Shown here: piece by piece, positions 33,863 through 47,336 of the stretch
Layout of the letters: each line of letters opens with the position of its first letter
How positions within the stretch are numbered: position 1 is the first letter of the stretch
Assembly: GCA_020064725.1 (NCBI GenBank)
Contig: JAGTWJ010000007.1
Coordinates: 1,922,001-1,986,000 of the forward strand
Direction of reading: 5' to 3'
Length of the DNA stretch: 64,000 nucleotides
Source: Drechslerella dactyloides
Lineage: Eukaryota; Ascomycota; Orbiliomycetes; Orbiliales; Orbiliaceae
The notes under the pieces: generated by a model
What the model saw: only the letters and a program-made list of their open reading frames with translations
The model's database searches: none
Told to the model about the DNA's origin: nothing
Made by a program: the position numbers and the translations under genes

Positions 33863-36800
33863 TAAATATTTATAATAGTTATCTATAAAAATTATCCAAA
33901 AATTATCTGTGTTTAAATAGTTATAATGATATTTGTAAATTTGATAGGTATGATCCCTATAGTTTTATTTTTATTTGGTAATAAAATCTTTAAACTATTT
34001 GTGATGAATAATCTACTATAATTAAATAATTTCTTCTTTATATTTATTATGATAAAAATTAGCTTTATAATTTTTTTTAACTATTTTAATAAGCTTATTT
34101 ATAATCTAAAAAATACTTTATTGGGATTTGTAGAAAATGTCCCAAAAGAATATATATTGAAAGAAGTAGGCTAAAAGTATATAATCAAAGTTATGTGATT
34201 GTTTTCTATTGCTGTAGATAGTTTACTAATATATGAAATTTTTATATTAGATATAAAAATTTACTAATTAAGTTTTGATAATGATTATAATTTAAACTAT
34301 TTGAAGGTGATTGATGAATAAATTAAAAAAATTTAACTAATAAATTATTATAATGATTTAAATTTTAAATAAGAAGTTTATAGTAGTTTGGTTAAAGAGT
34401 ATCCTTATTTATAAACTATATAAAAAGATCTAATAAAGATATATAATTTTATATATATCTTATTTATTAATAACTATAAGTATAAATTGTAATTATAATG
34501 AGTTTATTAGTTTGTAAATAAAAATCAAGCTTTAGTAGATAAAATTTTTAATAATATATATAAAAAAAGCTAAATGGGCTTGATAGAAAAAGTGGAATAT
34601 AACCTATTTGTTTTTGTTGTTAAGAAATATATTATGAAATAATTGTCTAGCTCTAACCTATATGACTTAGAAGATGTAAAGAAATAATAGACACAAGACT
34701 ATCTGTTAGAGTTTTTTTTTATAAAAGTGGATTGCTTATATAAATAAAAATAATATGAATATGAATAAACAATAAAAAACAAAATATTGTGTAGTTATAG
34801 ATATCAGGATATTAAACTCTATAATTTGTTTAAACTAACTTATATTAACCTAATTAAATAAAATCATAGTTTAATTAAAAGGTTACTTTGTGATGTTTTG
34901 TTACGATTTAATGTTATTTTTTTATTAATTAAGAGTTGTATTGGAAGATTATTGGAAGTTTACCATAATTTCTTACTGTGGTGTAAATTAAATAAAGATC
35001 ATACTAATAGAAATATTAGATTCAATTCAACACTTAAAAAAAAAAATAAAGTTTATACTTTAGTCCATCCCACAAACCAAAATTTATATAAATAATATAA
35101 TAATAAAATTTAAACCAAAAATAGTCACAACAACTTTTAAAAATCTAATTTTTTCTTTTTTAACCCAAAAAGATAATAAAACAAAACTAAAAAATCTTGT
35201 AAAGATTGTTGTATGTATAATCAAATCATAAAATTTTCACAATTCTAGATGTGCACAACATAGGTCTAAAACCCTAAAAATATTTTATTAGATTTTATAA
35301 TTATATTATATTTAGCTAAATTATTAATAAATTTAAAATATATATTATATAAAAAAAATTGGCTGTTATCTCTATACTAAACTTTTTAAAAAATATTTTA
35401 TAAACTTAAAATATATATAAGAATAATGGATTATTTATAGATTTATTGTTTTTTTTTTATTTTAGCTACTAAACCTTTAATAAAATTAAAAATATAGTTC
35501 TTAAAAAATATTTTATAGCAGATTTTAGTTTTAAAGAAAAATGTAGTTGATATAGCTGCTGATATTTGCCCAGAAAATAAGATTATAATTGATAATAAAA
35601 AGTTTCTAGTTTTAAATAATCTTTCTATTGAGAATAAGATGAAATATATACATACCCAAAAAAATTACATAATTTAAATTACTGTTTTAGAAAAAAATAA
35701 AACATATAAATAATGAGTTGTATAAGGTTTATTTATATATATAAAATATATTTTTTCAAATGAGATTCCTTCACCATTTAAATATTATATACCTTTTTTT
35801 TTATAGATATAGACATTTCTACTAAAGGTTTTGGGGTGATAATTTATTATATTATTGGTGATAAAGTTTTTGAAAAAGTGTCAGATAAGAATATTGTATA
35901 GCCTTTTTATCCTGCCTTTTAAAAAATAGTAAGACACACTACTAACCTACTAATTTTAAGATTTTGTATATACTCTAAATAGTAAAAAAGATATAACATT
36001 AAATAAAGAATATCCCCATTTACATTCTATATATAAACTATTAGTCTATGATTAGGATTACAAAAAAGATTAAGCTAAAAAGTCATCACACTAATTTACA
36101 CTTAATATTAACTAGATAGTATTTATCCTAATTTCTAAATCTTTACATGAAATATAGATTAGACAAAACTAATATTATAGTTAATATATTCTTCCACCTA
36201 CTAATAAAATATAAAAAGCAAGTAGAGTATGATGTGATTTAAAAAAAATATTAAATTATAGTTTTCTTATTAACAATATCTATTATCAAATTAAAACTTA
36301 AATTTAAAAAAAAAATTATAGTTAAGTATAACTCAGATTATAATTTTATATTAATAATAGTAGAATTAAAAGCTAATAAGATAATTGAAAGCAATAAAAA
36401 CATTTCATACACTACTATAAAAGATTTATTTTTTAAGTTTTATAATAATAGCTTATTAATACTATAAAATTAAGTAGATTCGAAACATCACTTATACATT
36501 TCCTAAACCATAATAAGGAAGATATTTTATCTAGTTTATGATAATTATAAACACACAAAATATTGCTATATCTATAATAAAATTTCCCAATCTATATATA
36601 TAAAAAAATTAAACAAAAAGCTAAAACAATATCTAACCTATTATAAAAGATATCATACACACCAAACTATAAGATATGTTTTGTATGGGTAGTTTAACCA
36701 AATATCCATAAATTATTTTTTCTAAACACTTTACATAAACTTTATATAAGTATTATTACTAGTAGTCAGCCAAAACAACAATTTCTTAATATATAGACGA

Positions 36801-37960
36801 GCAAAAACTAATAATAGGCTATATAATATAGCAATAACAATAACAAATAAATAGAACAAAATAAAAAAAATCCTGCCTAAAAAATCCATATAAACATTTA
36901 TATAGTAGACAAATATTTTCTATTATTATATATATTATGACTAAGGCCTCTTTAATAATTTAATTTCTAATTAAGATCCAAAATTCTTATCTTAATTTTG
37001 GTGCTAATTAATGAGCCTCATTAAAATCTCCCACATCATAACTATGGTATATTACCCTCAAATGGACAAATAGTTTAAATAATCAAACCAAACAATTAAG
37101 ATTGTTTTATACTTCTAGATAACTAAACATATCAATTCTAACTGTAATCATAATTGTTCCAAGTGTAGTAGTACAGACATCAACTAGCTTCTAACATATA
37201 AACAAATCAAATTTAACCTAAATAATATAGCTATGATAGCCAACAAAATAAGCCCAAACAGAACTGCCTACAGGCAAAACCTATATTCTAAAACAGCAAT
37301 TATTTAACTATGCTTATCCAAAAGCAAACATAATATTACTACTATAAAAATCAACAACTCTTGTATACACACTACAAAATATGTATATAAATATTTTAAC
37401 AGAAACTATACCCTACTGCCTAAACTCTCAATTGGTGACTACATCTTCATAAACTTAAAGAAAAAAGGCTCCCAAAAAAAATATTTCTTATAAAATAAAA
37501 CCCTACTTTTCAAATTTAACTACTAATATATAAACTCCTTAAAAATCTTAGTAATTATATTTCTTCTGGTCTACAAACTCAAACTGTTGTATGTATAGAA
37601 AATAATTAACATATATGATGTTATATTAATAACATATCTTGAATTAATACTTATATAGTAAAACAAAAACCCCTATAATTGTATATAAACATATAATAAA
37701 CTAGGTCCAATTAAAAAAAATAAAATAAATTATCTGTAGAGATAGGATATATATAAATTACTGTATGAGGTTAAAAAAATCATATATAAAGCTATAGTCA
37801 AAAGAAAAAAAATCATAAAATATTTTATAAAATAAAAAGGATGGCTAATAAAAAATAATCAATAGATATACACAAAAAATCTAAATACTTTTAAACTAAT
37901 TCATAAATTCAAAGCATTTATTTAATAAATACAACACTATTGTCTAATTTATATTGTTTT
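33863..37960 (+). pseudogene. Ty3/gypsy pol with C-terminal chromodomain (chromovirus relic)
   Basis: A long RIP-degraded pol lies on the + strand. An RNase H region begins near 35806 (DISTKGFG-IIYYIIGD) and continues to about 36.2 kb with HHTNLHLIL-RQYLS-FLNLYMKY. Integrase is clear from about 36.6 kb: DPKFLS-FW at 36974-37000 and YYPQMDK at 37049-37069, then the C-terminal SIGDYIFINLKKKG near 37.43 kb. A chromodomain-like end at about 37750-37925 reads KYFIK-KGW (GW near 37840) followed by LNTFKLIHKF. The RT part upstream (34.9-35.7 kb) is poorly readable. An open stretch at 34898-35095 has no recognised domain. The chromodomain would steer integration to heterochromatin in intact relatives. 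Confidence 0.75.
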
Positions 37961-38179
37961 TGATGTTGTATGTTATACTACTATATATTATCTTGGTATT
38001 TATTTTTAACATTGTTTTACACTTTATATTTTTGTGTATTGTGAATTTTAATAATTACTATACTGTATTCTATAACCATAACTACACCTTATTTTACTTT
38101 TACTTTACTTTACTTATTATTTTACCTAATTCTGGTTTCTTATCAAAAGCTAGTTTCAACATCTTTTGATTGGGGTGAT

Positions 38180-38331
38180 TGTTGGATATACATATAGATC
38201 ATACCAAGTATGTATGCATGCCATATACCCTGGTATACTATATAGATAGATAGCTCTAGGTTCGGTAGATAGAGAATTCATCATCATCTTTACATCATCA
38301 ACCATCATAAGTCTTAACATTTGTGCAGTTT
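38180..38331 (+). repeat. Possible 3' LTR start of the gypsy element
   Basis: A purine run (TTGGGGTGAT-like) precedes TGTTGGATATACATATAG, about 250 bp after the chromodomain. That is the order expected for polypurine tract and LTR start. The LTR end is not seen because a helentron-like terminus follows at 38332. It does not match the LTRs at 28-30 kb. Evidence is positional. Confidence 0.4.
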
Positions 38332-38367
38332 CAGTCGGGTTTAAGTGCTGCGCTAGCAGCCTTCTAG
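38332..38367 (+). mobile_element. Helitron2/helentron-like 3' terminus
   Basis: The + strand reads CAGTCGGGTTTAAGTG, then a hairpin GCTGC-GCTA-GCAGC, then CTTCTAG with T after it. A hairpin followed by CTRR (here CTAG) and a T at the insertion point is the Helitron 3' signature. The CAGTCGGG block recurs inverted at the other end of related elements at 53-54 kb. I could not find the matching 5' end upstream, so this copy is truncated or hidden. Confidence 0.6.
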
Positions 38368-41300
38368 TTTAATTTATATAAAATTTTTGATAAAGTATTA
38401 TATAGTTTTTAATATGATTAAAAAACTTATTATAAAGAATCTAGATAATATAGATTTTTGGCTACTAAATTACTAATATGAGTAGAGTAAATTGATAAAA
38501 AGATTATAATATTTTAATTATTTTTTATATTTAGATTTATTTTATATTTATAAGAAAAATTTCTTAATATTATAAATTTTTATTAGTATATATCTAGGTT
38601 TAAATAATACTATACAGCTAAATAAAGTGTATAAATATTTTAATAATTAAATTTTATTTTATTTTAATATTAAAAATTAATTTAATAAATTATAAAACTT
38701 TGCTTTTGTGTGTTATAGAATTTATATAATTTAAAAGTAACTAAAGTTGTTTAAAGTGTTTAAAATGTTTTGGGGATGCTATAATTACTTTTATAATTAT
38801 ATAAATTTTTTAAAAAGAATTAATATTACTTTATTTATAAAAGATATACTTATCTTATTATTAAGAAGATTTTATAAAATAAAAATACTATATTTTAATG
38901 TTTTATTATTTTAATATTTATTAATAAGACTAAATAATAATAATTAAACACTATTATATAAATTATATTAATAATAGAATTAATAATAAACTAAATAATA
39001 TATATAAAATAAAAAAAATATAATTATATTTTCTACTATTTTAAAAAATATAGATTTTATAATATTATAAATTTAAGTTTAAAGTTCTTTATTAATTAAT
39101 ATATTAAGAAAATTATTATTTTTAAAATTATTTTTAAGATTAAAAATATTTAAAATTGATTTTCTAATAAAAATTACTATAGATTAGTTATTAATAATAT
39201 TATTAATAATAATTATAAAAATTTAGTTATAAAGATTAAATTAATTTAATATTTTTAAAATAGTTTCTGTAATATTTATTCCTATATATTTATTAATAAA
39301 TTACTTAAATCTAATAAGATAAAATTAAATATTTTAATTATTGTTAATTTAAAAAGTAAAAATAATAAAAAATATAAACTTATTTAGAGATATTTAAGTA
39401 TTAAAAATAAGAGAAATCTTTTTTTTTATAGGAATAGAATTTGAAATTTTAGCTTTGATTTTTATTATGTTTGTTTATAAGTTATGCTTTATTTTTTTTT
39501 GAGGATAACAATGTTTTTTAAAATCTTAGTATTTTTATTATATTATAAAAATTAGGATTATTTTAAAAAGTAAAAAAATTATTTTTAAAAAGTATTATTT
39601 TAAAAGTTAGTTTTTGAAATATTTTTTTTAAATATAATAGTAATTTGTTTTTATAATCTATTTGAATTTAATATTAATTAAAAGTTATTATATATATGGA
39701 GTAATAAATTTACTGGTTTTATTATAGTGAAATTTATTTATAGGAATATTAAAATTTTCTTATTTAATATACTTATTTTTTAATATTAAGAAGATTATAA
39801 ATAATTTTTTATTGCTGATGTTTTAGTGTTTTTAGTTGTAAAATAAGAAAGATAAGTATTATAAATAAAATATTAAATATTAGGTTTTTTTGTTTGATAG
39901 TGGGCTATTTTCTAAAAATCTTTTTAAATAGTTGACTGTTTTTCAGATCCCTAGTTTGGTAATATATAAGGTTTGTGGTTTTTATGGGTTTTAGTTTATT
40001 TTTAATATTACTAAGTTGATTTCTATTAAAGAGAGAATTTTATTTTATTTTTATTATTAAAAACTTGATAATTATTAATTAATATTTTTATTTAAAAAAA
40101 AAAGAGATTTATAAATTAAAAATAAAATATTTCTACTTATTTTTATTATTTATATATTAGATGTTTATTTTACTTGTATTTTAAATTTTATATTAAATAT
40201 AATATAGAGATAAATTATTAATTACTTTTTAATGTTAATCTTTTTTGTTATTTTATTTGTGGAAATCATCAATTTTTTTATAATACTGTTAATATTAGAA
40301 GATTTATTAGATATATTTAAAATAATATAAGATTTTTTTTAGTTTAAAAATATTATTTTATTAATATATATTTTTTATTTATATTTTTTATATAAAATTA
40401 TGATTATATATATAAAATTCTATTGTATATATTGTTTTATTTTATAATAATAAAAAGCTATTAATTAGTATATATAATTTATTTCTATTTTAGAAAATTT
40501 TAAAATAATAAGGGGTTAATAAAAAATTAGTTTGTTTATATTTAGATTTGGAAAACTATTATTTTTATTGATAAAAAAATCTTTATTAAAAACTTTAATA
40601 AATAGTAAGTTTTTTATTTTATAAATAATAATAAGTATATTTTTGGGTATTATAATATTTATAATAATAATATATAGAAGCTTTAAATAGATAATATAGT
40701 TATAATTGGTAGAATCTACTAAATTAATAAAGGTGATGATAATATAGTTATAAAAAGAATAAAATTATTAATAGTAGATGATTTAATATCTTAATTTAAG
40801 TTAAAACTTTTTAAAAAATTACTAATTAATAATTAAATAATAATATATATTAAATAATTAATATTTAGTTTATATTACTAATTTTATTTTTGTAATAGGT
40901 TTTAATTATTTAATAATTAAAATATTAATATTTTTTTATAGTTGTTGATATTAAAAAAAAAAACTATATTGCTAACTAGAAAATAAATAAAATTAAATTA
41001 ATTTTAAAGTATTTTCTTTTTATTTATTATGTTTTTTTATTTTTATATCTATTTTTACTATTACTATTAATATTATTAGCTTTTTTATTTTTAATATATA
41101 TATTAAAAATTTTATGTTTTTATATATATAAAATAATAAACTAATTATTTTAGCTAAGAAAATTATAATTATAAATTTTATTTAATATTTTTATATTAAT
41201 AGAATAATATTTAAGAGTTAATTAAAATATAAGAAACAACTCAAGGAGATTAAAAAATAATTAAATAGTTTAAAAATTTTCTTATTTAAACTAAAAATTT

Positions 41301-41432
41301 TAAAAATCTTTTTATTTACTAAGTTTTATATTAATACTAATTTTATTTTTTATTTTAATTTTATTTATTATATTTTTTTATTTTTTTTTATTATTTTCTA
41401 ATTTTAATTTCTTATTCTTTTTATTATTAATA
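38368..41432. other. Unidentified AT-rich region (about 3.1 kb)
   Basis: An extremely AT-rich stretch, presumably an old RIP-degraded transposon. Some segments look formerly coding, for example G-containing stretches near 38.70-38.80, 39.40-39.55 and 39.82-40.05 kb on the + strand. No motif of RT, integrase, transposase or helicase is recognisable and no open frame over 75 codons exists. No terminal repeats were found. LINE E is inserted at its right edge. Confidence 0.45.
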
Positions 41433-41447
41433 TTGTTATTAATATTA
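41433..41447. repeat. Target duplication of LINE E (3' side)
   Basis: TTGTTATTAATATTA here and at 50373-50387 flank LINE E. Because the LINE tail is (ATT)n on this strand, the last few bases could belong to the tail. A duplication of about 12-15 bp is supported. Confidence 0.7.
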
Positions 41448-41479
41448 TTATTATTATTATTATGAATCATACTGCATGC

Positions 41480-41491
41480 AACCTTTCGGTT
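41480..41491 (-). other. LINE 3'-end hairpin with GAAA tetraloop (copy E)
   Basis: On the minus strand it reads AACC-GAAA-GGTT, the fourth unchanged copy of this element in the window. Confidence 0.6.
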
Positions 41492-41799
41492 ATGGCAGGT
41501 GGAAGAAAATTAAATATAAAATGTGTACAAATGAAAATTAATATATATGTATGTTTTTCTTGTTTCTTTTGTTATTAATTAATTAATTAGTTAATTAATT
41601 AATTTTGGATATTATTTTAAAGATTTTTAATCTTTTTTAGTTTTTTTTTCTTGTTTTATCCTTTTCTTTTTAAGTGGATATATTTTACATTATTTATAAT
41701 GTTTATTTTTATTATTTATTGTAATTTGTCTTGTTTAATATTAATAATATTAATTGGTGGATTTTTAATTTTTTTCAAAATTACCTTATCTAATTTTAT

Positions 41800-44700
41800 T
41801 ATTAATATTAACTTTGTAATTGTTTTTTTTTTTAAAGAGTATTTTTATATTATTAAAATATTTTTCTATTTGTATTAATCTATTTTTAGTAAATAATAAT
41901 ATATTAAAATTAAATAATATTTTTTCCAATTTTTTTTTTCTCTTTTTTTTCTCTTTTTTATAATATTTATATTTTATAATGAGATGTTTTGGTATTTGTA
42001 TTATAATACCACAATTACAATATTTATTTAGAATATCTAAATTTGGTATTTTATATAAATAATTATTAAATATATTGTGTTTTGTTCTTAATTACATTAT
42101 TAACAAAATAAATTTAATATTACTATTTTGCAATATTTTATTTCTTTTAAATTTTGGTAGATTATTGTAATTTATTCTTTTTTTATGTTTTTGCTATTGT
42201 TTTTACTATTCTATTAGATTTTTTATTTTATTTTGTCTTTTTAGATATATAAAAGAGTTATATAGGCTTTCTTTAAAAATTTTAGCATCTGATTTTGTTA
42301 ATCCATCTACTTTTTTATTTCTATATATATTATTATACCTGAGACACCAATTTATATATATTTTTATTTTGTTAACATTTAGCTTTTTACTAATATCTTA
42401 TATTTCTTTAATAATATCTTGACTTAATCCAAAACATAATAATTTTATTCTTTATATTATAGCTTAGTTATCTAAATATAAATATATATTATTTATGTTT
42501 TTATTTTGTAATAATATTTTTAATGTTTTTTTAAAAACTATTTGTATAGTATTAATTCAGCATCATATACTTCTATTAAATCTTCTAGACTGATTTTTAT
42601 TTTAAAAATTGATTTATTATTAATTTTGTTATATATACTAATACTTGTTGATTTAATATTTTTTTTTAAATTTAATAAAAAATTGTCTATATAAATAATT
42701 AAATTTTTTTTTGAATTTAATTTTAATTTATTTATAATATATTATTTTACCTCTATTTCTTTTGGTTTTTTATTAATATTTATATTAATATTATTTTTAA
42801 TCTATAGAGAGTTTATTTTTATATTAATATATTTAATTTTAGTATATAGAGTAATTAAATAATTTATTTTTAATAAAATAAAATTTAATAAAATTTAGTA
42901 TATCTTATTTTTATTATTATTTTTTTTATTTTTATACTATTTTAAATATTGAATATTCTTTTTTTTATTAAAATAAAATTCTGGTGGGACTGATTCTAAT
43001 ATTCTTAATTTAATTAAATAATTTTTATTAAAATATAATGATTTTAAAGTATATCATCTTTATAAACTATTAAGCCTAATTTCTAATAGTAAGATAGAAG
43101 TTTTAACTTCCAATAAATAAATTAATGTTGTTTTATATATTTTATTAATTTTTCTAATCATTTTATTTTATAAAATATTAAAATCTTTTAAAAATGATTT
43201 TTAATTTTTCTATCAGATTTCAGCACCAAAATCTGAAACAAAGCAAACACAACTTTTATACAATTATATTAATACTTTCAAATTTAATCCTTTTTTTAAA
43301 TTCACTAAACCTCTAATATAATTAAATATTTGGTTTATAATTACTAATTTATTTTTAATATAAAATTTAAATTTTAAATTCCTATCTAAATAAATTCTAA
43401 GCCATCTAATTGTATTAAATAATTTAATCATTATTTTGTTTGGTAAAATTAAATTATATTTTTTATTATTATTATTTTTCTCTGAATTAAAATGGAAATA
43501 TATTAATTTAGATTTTGCATTATTAAAGGCCACTACATTATTCTTTGCCTAATTAAATACAATTTTTGATATATTTTTTAAATTTATTATATTTAATTTT
43601 GTTGATTTATTAATTACAATAATAACAATATTATTAATATAACTCAGTATTTTAATATTATTGTGTTTTTGTTTTAATTATTTAAATAATGGTGTTAAAT
43701 ATAATAAAAATAAAATTGGAGATATAAGTAAACCCTAAGGTATTTTTGTTTTAACTAGTTTTAATTTTTCTATTTGTTTATTGAAAGCAAGTTTAATTTG
43801 TTTATTTAACATAAATTTCTTAATCTAATTAGTTAATTGTTTTGGAAATCTTATGTCCTTAATAGTTTTAATTAATCTTGTTTTTGAAATATTGTCAAAA
43901 ACTTCCTTTATATCTAAGAATAATATAGAGGTTTTAAGTTTTTCTAATTTTGCATTTTCTATATTATATATTAAGGATAATGTAGTATTTATAACTGATC
44001 TTTGTTTTCTACCTTTAATTTATTTATAATATAGAATATCTTTTATTTTTGAGATATATGTTAATTTTATAGTTATTATTTTCTTTGATATTTTTCTTAG
44101 GTAGTTTAAAAGACTTATAATTCTATAAGTTTTTGGGATACTATAATCTGGTTTATTGGGTTTTGGTAGAATTGCTTTAATTGTTTATTTAAAGTTGGTA
44201 CCTATAATTTAATAATTTTTTGAATAAATTATTAAATTTTTTTGGTATTATTTTGTATGCTTCTTTTAAACATAAAAAATTAATTCTATTTAGACCTGGT
44301 GTTTTTTTTGAATTTGATGTGAAAATAGTTTTTCTAATTTTTTTATTTGTAATTTTTTCTTATCTAATTGTGTTTTTGATTATTTGTTCTTTTATTTTAA
44401 ATAAATTATTAGATTCTAGGTAATTTGGTGGCTTTGGAAATAATGTTTTTTGAAATACTTGTATTTTCTTATTAAAGTTTGTTATTAGATTATTTTCAAA
44501 ATCTAGATTTGGTATTCTTTGTATTTTAAATGGTTTTGTATAATTTAGTGCTTTGAAGATCTCTTTATTTTTTGTGTTTATTAAGAAGTTTGTCTATTTT
44601 TTAGTTTTAGTTCTTTTTATTGTTCTGAAATAATTATTTTGTTTGAGTTTAAATAAATTCCATTGTTCCTGGATTTTATTTTGTTTTTATTGTCTTTTTG

Positions 44701-46850
44701 TTTGCTGTATTTTTGTTTTTAGTGTATTTATTTTATTATTTTACTAAATTTTTGATTTTGATGTTATAATTAATTTTGGTGTTGATGTTTCTACTGTATT
44801 AATTATATTTTGTTGAAATAAATTTGTAGCCTACTCTAAATTTTGTTCTAAATTATTATTATCACTAACGTATTCCACAAGCGAGCGAACACCCCAAGTG
44901 AGCGAACACCCCAACACCCCACCAAAACCTTTTTATTAATATTCTAATTAATATCTCTTAAAAAATTATAAAAAAAATATCTTTCAACTAATATAAATTA
45001 AAATCAATTCATTATATTTTTTTACATTTTTTAAATATAAAAATAAATTAATAATAATTAATTTAAAATTTTTAAAAAACAGCATATAATCTTAAGTGTT
45101 TGCCAGTAAATATCTTTATTATATATAAATAAAAATCTTTAAAAATAAGAAATCTATTAAATAAATATATAATCTAGGCCTGTACAAAACCTCTATCTAT
45201 TATATTAAAAATTAAGATTTATAGATTTTGCTAAAGTTAGCACAACACACTGACTACACACTAGCTATTTTTTATTATAATTATATATAAAAATATAATA
45301 AAAAAAATCCTAAAATTTTTTTTTAAATTAAAGTAAATTAATATTTTATTTTATAATTTTTTTTAAATTTTTTTAATAAAAATTCAATTTTTTATAAAAT
45401 TTTATTATAAAAATTAAAAATATTGATATTAAATTATATAATATATAAAAAAAATTAAAAAAATAAAAATAAAAAAGTTTTAATATATTAAATTCAAATT
45501 TATTTTTTTAATTTTTTTAATTATATTTATGTATAATTATTTTAAAAAATAGTTAGTGTGTTGTGCCAACTTTAGCAGAGTTTCTAGAACTTAATTTTTA
45601 TTATTATAAATAGTAGCTTTAAACAGGCCTAGATTATATCATTATTTATTAGATTTTTAATTTTTAAAGATTTTCGTTCGTAAATTATTTAGATATTTAG
45701 AGTCAAACAATAAAAAAATGTGTTGTTTTTAACAATATTTAAAATAATTATTATTAATTTAATATTAATATTAAAAAATAAAAAAAAATACTAATTAGAT
45801 TATTTTAAACTATTATTTAAAGAAGTAATTTTTCTATAATTTTATAATAAATATTTATTAATATATTAATAAAAAGGTTTTTGGTGGGCTGGGGGGGTGT
45901 TCGCTCGCTTGGGATGTTCGCTCGCTTGTGGAATACGTTATTTAAGGTGAATAATAATTTATTCTAATTATTATTTTAATCTAGATTTTTATTTAAATTT
46001 AATAATATTTTTTGAAATTTTTCCTAATTAATTTTATTTTAATTATATTTATTTGTTAATAATAAGTTATTAACTAAATAATTATTATTTTAGAAATATA
46101 TATTAAATGAGATAATCTTATAATTTAATCCTATATCTAAATTATTATTTATTGTCTATTTTTTGATAAATGAATTTATTTAAATTATTATAAATATTAA
46201 ATTTAAAATAGATAAATTCTTCTTTTTGTTAAAATAATAAGTTGGAATATCAGAATTATTTATTAAATGTAGATTTTTATTTTTAATAATATTTATTAAT
46301 TTTTTATATTAGATACTTTTCCTGTACTTAGAATTCCATAAATAATAATAGGTATTAAAATTTTTAATTAATAAATACCTTTTATTAATAAATTTGATTA
46401 TTTTATTAAATAATCTTTTTATTATATATAATTTATTGCTTTGGTCTGTTTGGTGTTTTTTATTATAAATATTAATTATTCAGATTTTATTAAATTCTTT
46501 TGATTTAATATTAATAATTTAGCAATCTTTATCATTAATTAAGTTTGTTTGATTATTAATTTTATATAGGAATAAATTAGAATAATATGTAATTATTCTT
46601 GGTCTTTTTATTATATTTAGTATTAATAATGTAAAATTATTAATATTTATTGTTGTTAATTCTTTTAAGATCTATGGTTCTTGTAAAAATAAAATATCTA
46701 TTTTATTTATTATAGAATTTAAAATACCTTATATTATATTAGATAATATATTATAATTATATTATATAAATTTTATTTTATTCTATATGAAAATAATTTA
46801 AATATTATTATTTTGGTTGTGGTTTTGGTCTTGGTTTTAATTTTATTTTT
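41800..46850 (-). pseudogene. LINE E ORF2, degraded and interrupted by FB3
   Basis: The minus-strand ORF2 reads from the endonuclease (about 46.8-45.95 kb, continuing at 44.86 kb after FB3) through RT and RNase H. The RT active site lies near 43630-43645 as YINN. An 89-residue open stretch at 43264-43533 covers the post-RT segment with SEKNNNNKKYNLILPNKIMI. The fold-back sits in the linker between endonuclease and RT. This copy is more degraded than B or C. Confidence 0.8.
44868..45938. mobile_element. Fold-back element FB3 (1071 bp), inverted twin of FB2
   Basis: TA flanks are at 44866-44867 and 45939-45940. It has the same length as FB2 and reads as its exact reverse complement wherever I compared the two, including both GAACAC termini. 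Many CpA dinucleotides are intact (AACAACACA, GGCACAACACAC), so neither copy shows strong RIP. It is inserted in LINE E. Confidence 0.92.
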
Positions 46851-46856
46851 AAATTA

Positions 46857-47105
46857 ACGTATTCCACAAGCGAGCGGACCACACAAGCGAGCGGACCACC
46901 CCATATAAACCAACACCCTACCAAAACACTTTTTATTGATAACTTAATCAATAATTAATTTAAAATTAGAATAAAATTAATCTTGTTTATATAAACTATT
47001 ACAAATCTAAAAATATTTTTTTAAATTTTTTTTATATTAAATTAAAGAAATATACAAGGGGGGTGGTCCGGTCGCTTGTCTGGTCCAGTCGCTTATTGTT
47101 GACGT
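46857..47105. mobile_element. 249-bp pogo-related MITE, copy 2
   Basis: TA flanks are at 46855-46856 and 47106-47107. Same orientation and, by eye, identical sequence to copies 1 and 3, including the two different terminus types. Inserted in the LINE E ORF1/ORF2 boundary region, very close to the relative position of copy 1 in LINE B. Confidence 0.95.
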
Positions 47106-47336
47106 TATATTAAATTTTATTTTTAATGTTTTTAGCTCTTTACAATTTTATAAATTTGCTATATACTCTCCTTTATAATGAATATATTTTAAAATATTAT
47201 ATAGATATATTCTGTTTTTTATATTATATTTATTACATTTATATTGGTATATTTTATGTTCTAAAAAGCATATTCTGCATATATTTGTAAATATGTATGT
47301 TGCAGCTAAATGTCCAAAATTTTGGTAATTTGTATA

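Noticed and set aside
34898..35095. 65-codon open frame as a separate gene
   Set aside because: It lies within the degraded gypsy pol on the same strand and has no recognisable domain; treated as part of that pseudogene.
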